Shown: positions 28,985-38,215 of the stretch, piece after piece
Layout of the letters: every line of letters starts with the position of its first letter
Position numbering within the stretch: the first letter of the stretch is position 1
Source of the DNA: JAIRVZ01 sp031553415
GTDB lineage: Bacteria > Bacteroidota > Bacteroidia > Bacteroidales > Azobacteroidaceae
Reading direction: 5' to 3'
DNA: 64,000 nucleotides
NCBI GenBank assembly: GCA_031553415.1
Contig: JAVBLO010000006.1
Coordinates: 1 to 64,000 of the forward strand
Made by a program: the position numbers and the translations under genes
The notes under the pieces: generated by a model
What the model saw: the letters and a program-made list of their open reading frames with translations, nothing else
What the model was told of the DNA's origin: nothing
Databases searched by the model: none

Positions 28985-30157
28985 ATGAATAATTTCAAAT
29001 TCTACAGTCCGACCGAATTTGTCTTCGGGAAAAATACAGAAAAGAATGCCGGAGCATTAATCAAAAAATACGGTGGTAAAAAAGTATTGGTGCATTATGG
29101 CGGAGGTTCTGTTGTGAAAAGCGGCCTGCTGGCGCAAATTGAATCCTGCCTGCAAAACGAGTTCATTGAATATGTACTGTTAGGAGGTGCACAACCCAAC
29201 CCAATCGACACCTTAGTGTATAAAGGTATTGAATTATGCCGGGATGAACATATTGATTTTATCTTAGCTGTTGGCGGAGGAAGTGTTATTGACTCAGCTA
29301 AAGCCATTGCTGCAGGTGTCTCTTATGCCGGAGATTTCTGGAATTTCTTTGAAGGCTCCGTTGCCATTAACCGTGCACTTCCCGTAGGAACCATCCTGAC
29401 CATTCCGGCAGCCGGCAGTGAAGGTTCTAACAGCATGGTAATCACTAAAGTTGAAGGAAACCTGAAACGAGGAGCCGGCAGCAATCTTATCCGCCCGGTT
29501 TTCTCTATCATGAATCCTGAATTAACATTTACCCTGCCTTCTTTCCAAACAGCCTGCGGAATTGCAGATATGATGGCACATGTGATGGAACGCTATTTTT
29601 CCCAAACCCGTGAAGTGGAAATTACCGACAGGATGTGCGAAGCAACTTTGCTTGCCATCATTAAAGAAGGTCCCGTCACCATCAGCGAACCGCAAAATTA
29701 TGAAACAAGAGCCAACATCATGTGGGCCGGCACAATGGCACATTCGGGCATTTGCGGAGTAGGACGCGAAGAAGACTGGGCGAGCCACAAATTAGAACAT
29801 GAACTGAGTGCATTGTATGATGTAACTCATGGCGCCGGCTTGGCAGTTATATTCCCTGCATGGATGGAATATGTTTATACTTCGGGAGTTGACAAATTTG
29901 TACAATTTGCTACCCGTGTGTGGGGTATTTCCGGAACAGGAGATAAAAAGGAAATCGCGTTGAAAGGCATCAAGGCAACAAAAGATTTTTTCACCTCAAT
30001 TGGTCTTCCTGTTAATTTCGAACAGTTAGTCGCAAAAAAAGAAGATATCAACAAATTAATTGATACACTAAAAATCAATACAGGCGGAAAATTTGGTGCT
30101 TTCCGTGAATTGGATATGGAAGATGCACGACAGATTTACCTCTTGGCCTGCAAATAA
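28985..30157 (+). CDS. Iron-containing alcohol dehydrogenase (YqhD/butanol dehydrogenase type)
   Basis: The 390-residue length is usual for group III alcohol dehydrogenases. The N-terminal nucleotide-binding part has the opening F.F.SPTEFVFGK and the GGGSVIDSAKAI motif (about residues 97-110). The metal-binding part has an ADMMAHVMERY motif and the H..EHELSALYDVTHGAGLA stretch (about 264-290) with the conserved histidines. It should reduce aldehydes to alcohols using NAD(P)H in the cytoplasm. It stands alone with its own promoter and converges on the ABC exporter operon. Confidence 0.9.
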   Translation: MNNFKFYSPTEFVFGKNTEKNAGALIKKYGGKKVLVHYGGGSVVKSGLLAQIESCLQNEFIEYVLLGGAQPNPIDTLVYKGIELCRDEHIDFILAVGGGSVIDSAKAIAAGVSYAGDFWNFFEGSVAINRALPVGTILTIPAAGSEGSNSMVITKVEGNLKRGAGSNLIRPVFSIMNPELTFTLPSFQTACGIADMMAHVMERYFSQTREVEITDRMCEATLLAIIKEGPVTISEPQNYETRANIMWAGTMAHSGICGVGREEDWASHKLEHELSALYDVTHGAGLAVIFPAWMEYVYTSGVDKFVQFATRVWGISGTGDKKEIALKGIKATKDFFTSIGLPVNFEQLVAKKEDINKLIDTLKINTGGKFGAFRELDMEDARQIYLLACK

Positions 30158-30229
30158 TAGCAGACAAAAAATATAATGTATACGTATTTATAATCGAATT
30201 ATAGAAACGACAATTACTTTTACTTGTGC

Positions 30230-31351
30230 TTAGCTGCTTTTCCTGTAACTCAATACTGCCCATGTATTAAACGCCAAGGCAAAACCGCAAAGGGCGAAAA
30301 ATTGGGGTATCATTTCGCTGAATGCGCTGCCTTTCAGGTAGACAAGCCTCATCACTTGTATAAAATATTTCAATGGATTGATGGTAGTAATTGTCTGCGC
30401 CCATTCCGGCATACTGGAGACTGGGGTAAACAATCCGCTCATCAAAAGAAGAATCATTATGAAGAAGAACATCACGAACATAGCTTGTTGCATGGTATCC
30501 GAATGGTTAGATATAATCAGTCCCATTCCCGAAACCACGAGGATATAGATTGTTGCAAACAGGTAAATAGTGACTAAATTGCCGACAGGATAAATTCCAT
30601 AAACCAATGCTGCCAATATCATACAGATACTTAGTATAACAAATCCTATAATCCAGTAAGGAATTAGTTTAGCTAATACAAACATGATTTTTTTTATGGG
30701 AGTTACATTTATTTGTTCTATAGTGCCGGATTCTTTTTCCCCAACAATATTCAATGCCGGTAAAAAGCCGCATAACATAGTCAGCAACATCACCATTAAG
30801 GCGGGAACCATGAAGACTTTATAATCCAGATGAGGATTAAATTTATATTGAGATATGATACTGAATGTAGGAGCCGCTGACAATGAAACAACTCCTGCTT
30901 GTCTTCCATATTCCTGCCTCAATTCTGCCGAATAATCGGTGAGAATGGACGAAAGGTATGATGAACCCAGGGTACCTTTGGTTCCGTTAACTGAATTTGC
31001 CAATATCATTACATGGCCGACCCCTTCTTTTACCAAATTTCTTTCAAACTCATCTTGTATTTCGAGGATGATGTCAGCTTTTCCGGACTCTATACTATTC
31101 ATAGCTTCGCTATTAGTAGCCGACACATCCGTTAACTTGAAATAACCGGAAGAGGTTGCTTTTTGAATCAACTTTTCCGAATAAGTACTGTGATCGTTAT
31201 CAACAATACTTAATTTGACATCCTTAACTTCCTGATTTGCAGCCCAGGGGAATACCAACATCATCATCAGGGGCATCGCTAAAATTATCTTTGGAAGGAA
31301 TGAATTCCTGAATATTTGTTTGAATTCCTTTTCTATTAAAAACTTTAACAT
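30230..31351 (-). CDS. ABC-2 type transporter permease (YbhR-like)
   Basis: I place the start at the ATG at 31351 (MLKFLIEKEFKQIFRN). An upstream ATG at 31405 would add 18 residues encoded by the intergenic repeat, which is unlikely. The product of about 373 residues has an N-terminal membrane helix, a large extracytoplasmic loop (about 40-160) and five C-terminal helices (about 170-373), the ABC-2 permease layout. It pairs with the permease gene just upstream and is the last gene of the exporter operon. Substrates of YbhFSR-type systems are drugs and cations; the substrate here is unknown. Confidence 0.85.
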   Translation of the reverse strand: MLKFLIEKEFKQIFRNSFLPKIILAMPLMMMLVFPWAANQEVKDVKLSIVDNDHSTYSEKLIQKATSSGYFKLTDVSATNSEAMNSIESGKADIILEIQDEFERNLVKEGVGHVMILANSVNGTKGTLGSSYLSSILTDYSAELRQEYGRQAGVVSLSAAPTFSIISQYKFNPHLDYKVFMVPALMVMLLTMLCGFLPALNIVGEKESGTIEQINVTPIKKIMFVLAKLIPYWIIGFVILSICMILAALVYGIYPVGNLVTIYLFATIYILVVSGMGLIISNHSDTMQQAMFVMFFFIMILLLMSGLFTPVSSMPEWAQTITTINPLKYFIQVMRLVYLKGSAFSEMIPQFFALCGFALAFNTWAVLSYRKSS

Positions 31352-31363
31352 AACTTTATTTAA

Positions 31364-31438
31364 TTGAGAATTGGGAATTGAGTATTGAGAATGAAAAAAT
31401 GGCATGCATTAATTCTCCATTCTCCATTCCCAATTCAA
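31364..31438. repeat. Imperfect intergenic inverted repeat between the two permease genes
   Basis: The segments 31364-31393 and 31411-31438 are nearly reverse-complementary over about 25 bp around a short loop containing GCATGC. They are built of repeated phrases such as GAATTGGGAATTGAG. The right arm begins at the stop codon of the upstream permease. The hairpin would lie within the operon mRNA and could tune expression of the last gene. A similar phrase-type repeat lies at 47704-47826. Confidence 0.65.
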
Positions 31439-32541
31439 GATAATCGTTTTTTGAATTTACTCAGGCTGAACACTATAAGACCTCCTGCCATTACTGCAAG
31501 TATACATATTTCTTTGACAACAAACTGTATTTCAGCTCCCTGAATCATTATTTTCTTCACCGCTGCAATATACCACCGGGCAGGTATAATAGAGGAAATC
31601 CACTGCAATATTTCCGGCATGCTTTCAATAGGAAATATCATACCCGACAACAACATAACAGGCATCATCAACCCCATACCCGATGCGAGCATGGCCGCCA
31701 TCTGAGTGTTAACCAACGTGGATATAAGTAAACCCAACGATAAAGCTGTGAAAATAAATAAGAGTGATATCATTGTCAACCAAAACAAACTTCCGGCAAC
31801 CGGCACCCCAAGTACGAATATAGATAATAGCAGAATAGTTATAAGGTTGGCAATTGATAATGTAAAATATGGAACTGCTTTTGCAAGGATAATATATATC
31901 GGTTTCAATGGTGATGAAAGTAATATTTCCATAGTACCTGTTTCTTTTTCCCGCACAATGGCAATGGATGTCATCATGGCACATATCAGTATCAGGATAA
32001 GTCCCATAACACCCGGTACAAAATTATAGGCGCTTTTCCCCTGCGGGTTATATAACATCCTTACTTCCGGTATGATTTGAAACGGGATCTTGTATAACTC
32101 TATTAGTTCCTGCTGATATGAACCTAATATACCTGAAGCATATCCAGTCAGCATGGTTGCCTGATTAGGGTCGGTTCCATCAGCTATCAGCTGGACTGAC
32201 GCTTCACCTGTGCGTAACAAATTATCAGCAAAATTCTCACCGAAAGCGATTACCAAATTAATTTTACCATATTTGAATACATCGTTGATTTGGTCGGGAT
32301 TTGTCAATTCTTCTGCAATGGTGAAGTATTCACTTGCCTGGAACTGTTCTTTGATTCGCTGTGTTGAAGCATCTTTAGATGGGTCGAATACGGCCACCTG
32401 AGTATTTTTTACTTCGGTTGTAATGGCAAAACCGAACAGTAATATCTGTGCAATTGGCATACCCAGCAATATCAACATGGTGCGTTTATCACGGAATATG
32501 TGATAAAATTCTTTTCTTATAAATGCTAAAAACTGTTTCAT
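31435..32541 (-). CDS. ABC-2 type transporter permease (YbhS-like)
   Basis: The 368-residue protein starts MKQFLAFIRKEFYHIFRDKRT, a typical opening for ABC-2 permeases. It has one N-terminal helix (about 22-42), an extracytoplasmic domain (about 45-170) and a C-terminal membrane domain with five helices, including the IVREKETGTMEILLSSPLKP signature (about 198-217). It begins 2 nt after the ATPase gene ends and should form the membrane channel with the second permease. Confidence 0.88.
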   Translation of the reverse strand: MKQFLAFIRKEFYHIFRDKRTMLILLGMPIAQILLFGFAITTEVKNTQVAVFDPSKDASTQRIKEQFQASEYFTIAEELTNPDQINDVFKYGKINLVIAFGENFADNLLRTGEASVQLIADGTDPNQATMLTGYASGILGSYQQELIELYKIPFQIIPEVRMLYNPQGKSAYNFVPGVMGLILILICAMMTSIAIVREKETGTMEILLSSPLKPIYIILAKAVPYFTLSIANLITILLLSIFVLGVPVAGSLFWLTMISLLFIFTALSLGLLISTLVNTQMAAMLASGMGLMMPVMLLSGMIFPIESMPEILQWISSIIPARWYIAAVKKIMIQGAEIQFVVKEICILAVMAGGLIVFSLSKFKKRLS

Positions 32542-32543
32542 TT

Positions 32544-33287
32544 TTAATTGTCAATTCGGGTTGCTTTTCTTGCTATTTGGTAAAATACATCGTACATGCT
32601 ACCGGCTCCATATTCTGCTTTCAGATTTTCAGGAGAATCGAGGGCTTCTATTTTCCCATCGACCATGATGGATAACCGATCACAATATTCTGCTTCATCC
32701 ATGTAGTGTGTGGTAACGAAAACAGTGATTCCCCTGTCGGCAGCATCATAAATCAGCTCCCAGAACTGTCGGCGGGTGGCAGGGTCAACACCTCCGGTGG
32801 GTTCATCCAGAAAGACGATTTTCGGTTCGTGGAAAATAGACACCGAAAAAGACAACTTTTGTTTCCAACCCAAAGGAAGTGATTTGACAAGGGTATTGCG
32901 TTCCTTTTCAAAACCAAGCTCATTCAGTATTTTATCGGTTTTTTCTGTAATTTCTTTCGACCTCATTCCATAGATTCCTCCGAAAAGCCTGAGGTTTTCC
33001 CATATTTTCAAATCTTCATACAAAGAGAATTTCTGGCTCATATAACCGATGTTTTTCTTCACATCTTCCGGTTGTTTGAAAATATCAAATCCGGCAACAG
33101 TTCCTTTTCCCGAAGTTGGGTGACTCAATCCGCACAACATACGCATGGCTGTTGTTTTGCCGGCTCCGTTAGCGCCTAAAAATCCGAAAATTTCGCCTTT
33201 ATCAACACTGAATGAGATATTATCGACTGCCGTGAAATTTCCAAATCTCTTTGTCAGGTTTTCCGTATATATAACTTGTTCTTTCAT
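32544..33287 (-). CDS. ABC transporter ATP-binding protein (second half of YbhF)
   Basis: The 247-residue ATPase has Walker A GANGAGKTT (about 38-46), a Q-loop in YMSQKFSLYEDL, a signature region (LPLGWKQKL, not a canonical LSGGQ), Walker B IVFLDEPTGGVDP and an H-loop in TTHYMDEAE. Its start overlaps the upstream ATPase stop by 4 nt (ATGA). In E. coli YbhF the two ATPase halves are one polypeptide; here they are separate genes. Confidence 0.9.
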   Translation of the reverse strand: MKEQVIYTENLTKRFGNFTAVDNISFSVDKGEIFGFLGANGAGKTTAMRMLCGLSHPTSGKGTVAGFDIFKQPEDVKKNIGYMSQKFSLYEDLKIWENLRLFGGIYGMRSKEITEKTDKILNELGFEKERNTLVKSLPLGWKQKLSFSVSIFHEPKIVFLDEPTGGVDPATRRQFWELIYDAADRGITVFVTTHYMDEAEYCDRLSIMVDGKIEALDSPENLKAEYGAGSMYDVFYQIARKATRIDN

Positions 33288-34201
33288 TTATCCGATTGAT
33301 TTTTAGACAACAACATGAAGCAGTCCTCCACTGTTGGTTGAATGGTTCGATTTTTTATATTTATATGGCCTTTACCTTTCAGGAAAGACTTCAAATCCTC
33401 TTGAACAACACCTTCCTCAATCGTAACATGGAATGTTTCTCCAAATGAAAATGAAGATTTAACAGTTGGAAATTCACGTAAATCTTTTAATAAGTGATGC
33501 ATTTTATCTGATTGAACCGACCAAAGAATCTCAGAATAGGAATCGATAATGCCCTGAGGTGTATCTACTTGCATGAATTCACCATCTTGTATCAAGGCTA
33601 TCCGATCACAACGGGAGGCTTCATCCATATAAGGCGTTGAAACCAAAATGGTAATTCCCTGTTTTTTCAATTTAATGAGCATATCCCAGAATTCTTTGCG
33701 GGATACAGGGTCTACTCCGGTTGTTGGTTCATCAAGAAACAATACAGCCGGTTTGTGTATCAATGCACAACTCAATGCCAGTTTTTGTTTCATTCCTCCG
33801 GATAGTTTTCCCGCTCTCCGTTTTTTGAAAGGTTCAATTTGTTTGTATATATCTTCAACAAGATGATAGTTTTCCTGGATTGTCGTATGGAAGATAGTTG
33901 CAAAAAATTCAAGGTTTTCTTCTACTGTCAAATCCTGATAGAGGGAAAATTTTCCGGGCATATATCCAATAACATTACGGATTTGCTTATAATCTTTAGC
34001 AACATCAAGTCCGTCTACAGTGGCTGTCCCACTATCGGCAAGCAATAATGTCGTCAATATCCGGATGAGTGTTGTTTTACCGGCTCCATCAGGACCAATA
34101 ATGCCATAAATTTCTCCCGGATTAACATCAAAGCTCAGATTTTTCAGGGCATGGACATCACCATAGGATTTGTTTATATTATTTATTGAAAGGGCTTTCA
34201 T
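33284..34201 (-). CDS. ABC transporter ATP-binding protein (first half of YbhF)
   Basis: I take the ATG at 34201 (MKALSINNINKSYG) as the start; the 20 codons upstream would overlap the end of the membrane-fusion gene and do not look like the family. The product of about 305 residues has Walker A GPDGAGKTT, the signature LSGGMKQKL, Walker B VLFLDEPTTGVDP, and a C-terminal extension (about 225-305) of the kind that links the two halves of YbhF. It powers export of the unknown substrate. Confidence 0.9.
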   Translation of the reverse strand: MKALSINNINKSYGDVHALKNLSFDVNPGEIYGIIGPDGAGKTTLIRILTTLLLADSGTATVDGLDVAKDYKQIRNVIGYMPGKFSLYQDLTVEENLEFFATIFHTTIQENYHLVEDIYKQIEPFKKRRAGKLSGGMKQKLALSCALIHKPAVLFLDEPTTGVDPVSRKEFWDMLIKLKKQGITILVSTPYMDEASRCDRIALIQDGEFMQVDTPQGIIDSYSEILWSVQSDKMHHLLKDLREFPTVKSSFSFGETFHVTIEEGVVQEDLKSFLKGKGHINIKNRTIQPTVEDCFMLLSKNQSDK

Positions 34202-34202
34202 A

Positions 34203-35108
34203 TTAATTCGTAATTCGTAATTTGATTTCACCGTACATTCCTTTCTTGATATAACCATCATTTTTAACTGCTACTTTCACAGCATATACCAGATTGGCAC
34301 GTTCATCCCTTGTTTGGATAGTTTTAGGAGTAAATTCAGCCTTATCAGAAATCCAGGTAACTTTTCCGGAATATTCTTTGCGGTCAGATTTTCCCCAGTC
34401 GGCATACACTTTCACCTCTTGTCCGATTTTCATTGATGTAAGTTGGCCGGCTGTAATGTAAACCCGTAGCTTCATATTTTCAATATCCGCCACTTTGAAT
34501 AAAGCCCTTCCCAGAGAAGCTAATTCGCCTTGTTCGGCATATTTGGATAGAATAGTTCCGTTGATCGGACTTGAAATAATACTTTTTTTGATTTGGTCAT
34601 CAATCTGGGCAATTTGCATGAATAATCCCGAACTCTCGCCAGAAACACTTCTATTGTTATTTTCCAATATTTCTCTTTGAGCAGCTAATTGTTTTTCGAG
34701 AACAGCAATTTGAGAATTGATGTCATCCAATTGTTTTTGATTGGCAGCATTTGCTTTTACCAGATTCTCAAACCGTTTTTGTTCCGTTTTTTGAGTTATT
34801 ATTTGTTCCTGTATGGAAGCTATCTGTTTGGAGACATTGTATTGACGGCTTTCTACAGATTTCATATTGGCAAATAATTGCATTTTTTTTAGATACAATT
34901 GAGTAGTGTCAATATATCCGAGTTGTTTATCTGCTTCTACCTGTTGTCCTTCCGTTACATTGAATTGTATTAATTCTCCGTTGGCTTCGGCAGACACAAT
35001 TACTTCTGTAGCTTCAAAAATTCCCGATGCATCGTATTGACCGTCTTTGTTTCCGCAAGCTGTCAGAATCAATAATATTCCGGAAAAAAATAATTTATTT
35101 GTTTTCAT
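34203..35108 (-). CDS. HlyD-family membrane-fusion lipoprotein (YbhG-like)
   Basis: The 301-residue protein has a lipobox (ILLILTACG, Cys18), a biotinyl-lipoyl-like half (SAEANGELIQFNVTEGQQVEADKQLGYID, about 40-68, given here in parts), a long coiled-coil hairpin (about 75-165), the second lipoyl half (about 170-205, SSPINGTILSKYAEQGE) and a beta-barrel domain to the C-terminus. It should bridge the inner-membrane ABC transporter and the TolC-like protein encoded just upstream. Only one nucleotide separates it from the ATPase gene. Confidence 0.88.
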   Translation of the reverse strand: MKTNKLFFSGILLILTACGNKDGQYDASGIFEATEVIVSAEANGELIQFNVTEGQQVEADKQLGYIDTTQLYLKKMQLFANMKSVESRQYNVSKQIASIQEQIITQKTEQKRFENLVKANAANQKQLDDINSQIAVLEKQLAAQREILENNNRSVSGESSGLFMQIAQIDDQIKKSIISSPINGTILSKYAEQGELASLGRALFKVADIENMKLRVYITAGQLTSMKIGQEVKVYADWGKSDRKEYSGKVTWISDKAEFTPKTIQTRDERANLVYAVKVAVKNDGYIKKGMYGEIKLRITN

Positions 35109-35132
35109 GTCTATATTTTTTTATTGTTCTTT

Positions 35133-36401
35133 TTAGTTGTTTGTTACATATTTCAGATTGTACATGGCAAGCAGCAATTCTATCTCATGAAGGATTTTAT
35201 CTTGTTTTGCCAAATCTTCTGCATTGACATCCCTCATTAAATCAATTCCCGAAAGCGTACCGTTAGTCATTTTTGCTTCTGATGATTGTTTGACGGAAGT
35301 TCTTAGGGCAACAATGTCATCATCGTATTTTATCTGATCGAGATATTTATCTATTTCACTTTGCTTTTTGGATATATCCAGATTTGTATTGAACAGGAAT
35401 GTTTCCTGTTGTGTCAAAACTGAATTAATATTGTTCTGTATCAATTGTTTGCTGTTTTTATTGGTATATAAACGACTGAAATTCCATGATAAAGTGGCTC
35501 CGGCTATATAATAAGCTTCAAATTTATCACTCAGCATGTTTAATCCGGGTTTTCCATACCCACCGGTAAAAAACAAGCCAAATTTAGGCATCAGACCGGC
35601 ATTTATTTCCTTGTTTTGTGCTTCCAGGTTTTTAATTTTGGCACTGTATAATTCCAATTCAGGCCGTTGGATGGAAGTATTGAGCCAGGTAATTTGTTCC
35701 GGTTTTACCAATCTGGCATCTGGATTTAATTTCTCTCCTGTCATAGCCGACAGCATATCCATATACGCTTTTTTTGAATGGGTCAATTGGCTCTTATTTT
35801 GTATTGCTTTCAGTTGTTCCACTTTAACAGCATCCAAATCAGCTTGATTAGCAATTCCGTTTTGTATGCAGGAAGATATCCGGTCGTAATTCCGTTGAAG
35901 TTCTTCCCGGTAAAACTTGTTCTGTTCAATTTGGGCATCGAAAAGTAATATTCCGAAATAAAGTTGATTAATCCGGTCATTGATAGAATAAAGCTCAACT
36001 GCCAAATTTTTCTTTTCCACTTCGGAAGAAGTACGGACACTTTCCCTTTTTGACTTGATTGTCCCGCCATCCCATAAAACCTGATTGACATCCACGGTTG
36101 CATTATACTGGTCTTTACTCAATGTGGGGATACTTATACCCTGTATTCCCAATTGGGAAAAGTCAATAGGAATTTTTGTCACATCTGATTGGTAAGTGGC
36201 TTTGCCTGAAAAGGTAATTTGTGGCAAATAACCTTTACCTGCATTCGACAGGTTGTATTCTTTTGATTTTTCAATCAAGCCGTATTGCTTGATTAAGGGG
36301 TAATTAGCCTGTGCTTTCTCATAACAATCGTGAATTGTTATTTGTGCAAAAGCAACAAGGTTACAAAGGAATATTAAATTCAAAATGACTAATTTTTTCA
36401 T
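35133..36401 (-). CDS. TolC-family outer-membrane efflux protein
   Basis: The ATG at 36401 begins a signal peptide (MKKLVILNLIFLCNLVAFAQ); the longer frame to 36479 would run through the operator region. The mature protein (about 400 residues) has the long alpha-helical pattern of TolC proteins, with two half-repeats (about 30-215 and 225-420), and heptad-like DAVKVEQLKAIQNK and AEDLAKQDKI stretches. It should form the outer-membrane exit duct of the exporter encoded downstream (24-nt gap). Confidence 0.85.
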   Translation of the reverse strand: MKKLVILNLIFLCNLVAFAQITIHDCYEKAQANYPLIKQYGLIEKSKEYNLSNAGKGYLPQITFSGKATYQSDVTKIPIDFSQLGIQGISIPTLSKDQYNATVDVNQVLWDGGTIKSKRESVRTSSEVEKKNLAVELYSINDRINQLYFGILLFDAQIEQNKFYREELQRNYDRISSCIQNGIANQADLDAVKVEQLKAIQNKSQLTHSKKAYMDMLSAMTGEKLNPDARLVKPEQITWLNTSIQRPELELYSAKIKNLEAQNKEINAGLMPKFGLFFTGGYGKPGLNMLSDKFEAYYIAGATLSWNFSRLYTNKNSKQLIQNNINSVLTQQETFLFNTNLDISKKQSEIDKYLDQIKYDDDIVALRTSVKQSSEAKMTNGTLSGIDLMRDVNAEDLAKQDKILHEIELLLAMYNLKYVTNN

Positions 36402-36472
36402 GACTATATCTTTATTTACATATAACAAATAATAATGGTTACCTGTTGGTCGTATCCCATTAACAAAAATGA

Positions 36473-36488
36473 TTAACAAATCTGTTAA
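36473..36488. promoter_or_regulatory. Candidate TetR-family operator before the efflux operon
   Basis: TTAACA and TGTTAA are perfect 6-bp arms around AATC, 72 nt upstream of the TolC-like start and 16 nt beyond the TetR stop. A further TTAACA half-site lies about 13 nt away. The same TGTT/AACA half-sites occur upstream of the TetR gene, supporting control by that protein. Confidence 0.5.
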
Positions 36489-36504
36489 ATGACAAACAAA
36501 AAAA

Positions 36505-37122
36505 TTACAACCTTAATGCATTTAAAACGAATTGGACATTGCTTTCTTTTCTCTCATTAATAAGATTTTCCAAATACTCAGAACCTTTTTCTGACATTAA
36601 ATCTTTGAGAATAGGAAGCGCCATGAAAGTTACGATATTCATAGAAGCAATATTCAATAACAAATCTGAAAATTTGATTGGCCTTATGGTCCCTTTTGCA
36701 ATCTCTTCATTCAATAAATTTTCAACTTGGACAAGTACTGTAGCTACCCTGGGTTGTAACTTTTGAAAAAGCATATTTCGATTGGCTTCATTGGTTACGA
36801 CTTCATTATAAACAAAATAAATTAGTCGGGGGTTTTTTCGAAGAAAATCAAAATGAAATTCTATGAAATTTCGTACAATTTGCTCAAAAGGAAGTTTTTC
36901 AGTGGAATGGAGATTGAATGAGCTGGTTAATAATTGAATTTTTTCTTCAAAAATTTTCTGGAATAAATTCTCTTTTGTCCTGAAATAATAGTGAAGCATC
37001 GCATGTGTCACCCCTGCCCGTTTAGCAATAGCCGTCGTTTTAGCACTGCTATATCCTTTTTCCAAAAATTCTGCTTCTGCAGCTTCAAGAATTAATTGTT
37101 CATTGTTAGTCTCCGTTTTCAT
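36505..37122 (-). CDS. TetR/AcrR-family transcriptional regulator (CecR-like position)
   Basis: The protein (about 205 residues from the ATG at 37122; ATG at 37134 is possible) has the TetR N-terminal HTH (ILEAAEAEFLEKGYSSAKTTAIAKRAGV ... HYYFRTKENLF, here abbreviated; about residues 7-55) and a helical ligand-binding domain. It lies upstream of the exporter genes in the same direction, as CecR does for ybhGFSR in E. coli. It should be a repressor released by an exporter substrate. Palindromes at 37142-37188 and 36473-36488 are its candidate operators. Confidence 0.87.
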   Translation of the reverse strand: MKTETNNEQLILEAAEAEFLEKGYSSAKTTAIAKRAGVTHAMLHYYFRTKENLFQKIFEEKIQLLTSSFNLHSTEKLPFEQIVRNFIEFHFDFLRKNPRLIYFVYNEVVTNEANRNMLFQKLQPRVATVLVQVENLLNEEIAKGTIRPIKFSDLLLNIASMNIVTFMALPILKDLMSEKGSEYLENLINERKESNVQFVLNALRL

Positions 37123-37141
37123 TGCTTTTATCATTCTTGTA

Positions 37142-37188
37142 AAACAAATTTGTTTAATATTATTGTTTAACAATTTTGTTAATAACAA
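37142..37188. promoter_or_regulatory. Cluster of three palindromes upstream of the TetR gene
   Basis: The three sites are AAACAAATTTGTTT (37142-37155, perfect 14-nt palindrome), ATTGTTTAACAAT (37162-37174, 6-bp arms, 1-nt centre) and TTGTTAATAACAA (37176-37188, 6-bp arms, 1-nt centre). Their spacing (centres about 20 and 14 nt apart) and shared TTGTT/AACAA half-sites suggest an autoregulatory operator region. Confidence 0.55.
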
Positions 37189-37379
37189 TGTAAATGTAAA
37201 CATAGTTCTCGGAAGAGCAAATTATTTTGAATTATCTTTTCGCAATATCACAAAATAATAAATCTTATCACGCTATAATCAAGCGATTTGCATGATTTTT
37301 TTAGACATATTCTAAATAATGAAATTTTAGATTAAACTGTTTTAGATCGGACTCAGTTTGACTGTTTTTGGGTACAGGA

Positions 37380-38215
37380 TCATTTACTCTTCTTATTCTT
37401 TGTTTCTTTGATCTTTACATTCCTGAACCAAACTTCATCACCATGATCCTGAAGCAAAATATTTCCTTCCACTATTTCACCGAAAGCCGGCCAGTCTTTA
37501 TATTTGCTATATGCAACCAATGCCCGCCACATTTGATTAGACCGTTCATATTCAACCATTTTTACGCCATTTAGCCAATGTTCAACATGATTTCCTTTAA
37601 CAATAATAAGTGCTGTGTTCCTGGAGTTATTTTGAAATCAACTGACAATTCGAAATTTTTGTACTTTTTCACAGTAACGATATCACCGCCGTTAGTAGAT
37701 TCTCCTCCACCTGACTTCTGGACTTTCAAAATACCGTTTTCTATGCTCCATCCGCCGGCTGGAAATGTTGTAAGTTTAGCACCTCTCCATCCGTTTGTAG
37801 TTTTTCCATCCCAAAGCAATTTCCAACCTTCTGCTTTTTCCTTATCGGATATTGTGTTAGGAATATTGTTTACTTTAGGAACTTCGTCATTATTCAAACT
37901 CTTTCCATTGAAATCAGGTTGGGAGCTTATCGACAGCATGCCCGCCACCAATAATAAAATTGATAAAATTGTTTTTTTATGTTTATTTCTTTTTTTTTGT
38001 ATCAACAAATTGATAATAAGGCGGATTATTCCTGCCAACAGGTACAGTGCCAAAGTAAAAACAACAACATAGCCTTGCATTGACAACATTTCAAACCACG
38101 AAGTTGAATACACAATGATGGCTATCATATTCACGATATTGGCTACAAGATAACATCCCAATAATATCCACAATTCCCGGATAATGGCATTTTTACTGAT
38201 AATCAAGTCTTTCAT
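37380..38215 (-). pseudogene. Broken DUF1080 (3-keto-glycoside hydrolase-like) gene with membrane-anchor N-terminus
   Basis: The first reading frame (38215-37571, 214 residues) has two to three membrane helices (about 10-75), a further hydrophobic stretch at about 82-95, then a DUF1080 start (GWKLLWDGKTTNGWRG, about 128-143) up to FKITPG. There it runs into a short unrelated tail and a stop. The true end of the domain (NTALIIVKGNHVEHWLNG, then ILLQDHGDEVWFRNVKI) continues in another frame down to a stop at 37380-37382. About 60-70 codons normally between these parts are missing, so an out-of-frame internal deletion near 37618-37624 is inferred. The start overlaps the oxidoreductase stop by 4 nt. 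Confidence 0.75.

Noticed and set aside
31352..31405. Upstream extension of the last permease by 18 codons
   Set aside because: These codons are read from the intergenic inverted repeat and do not resemble ABC-2 permease N-termini.
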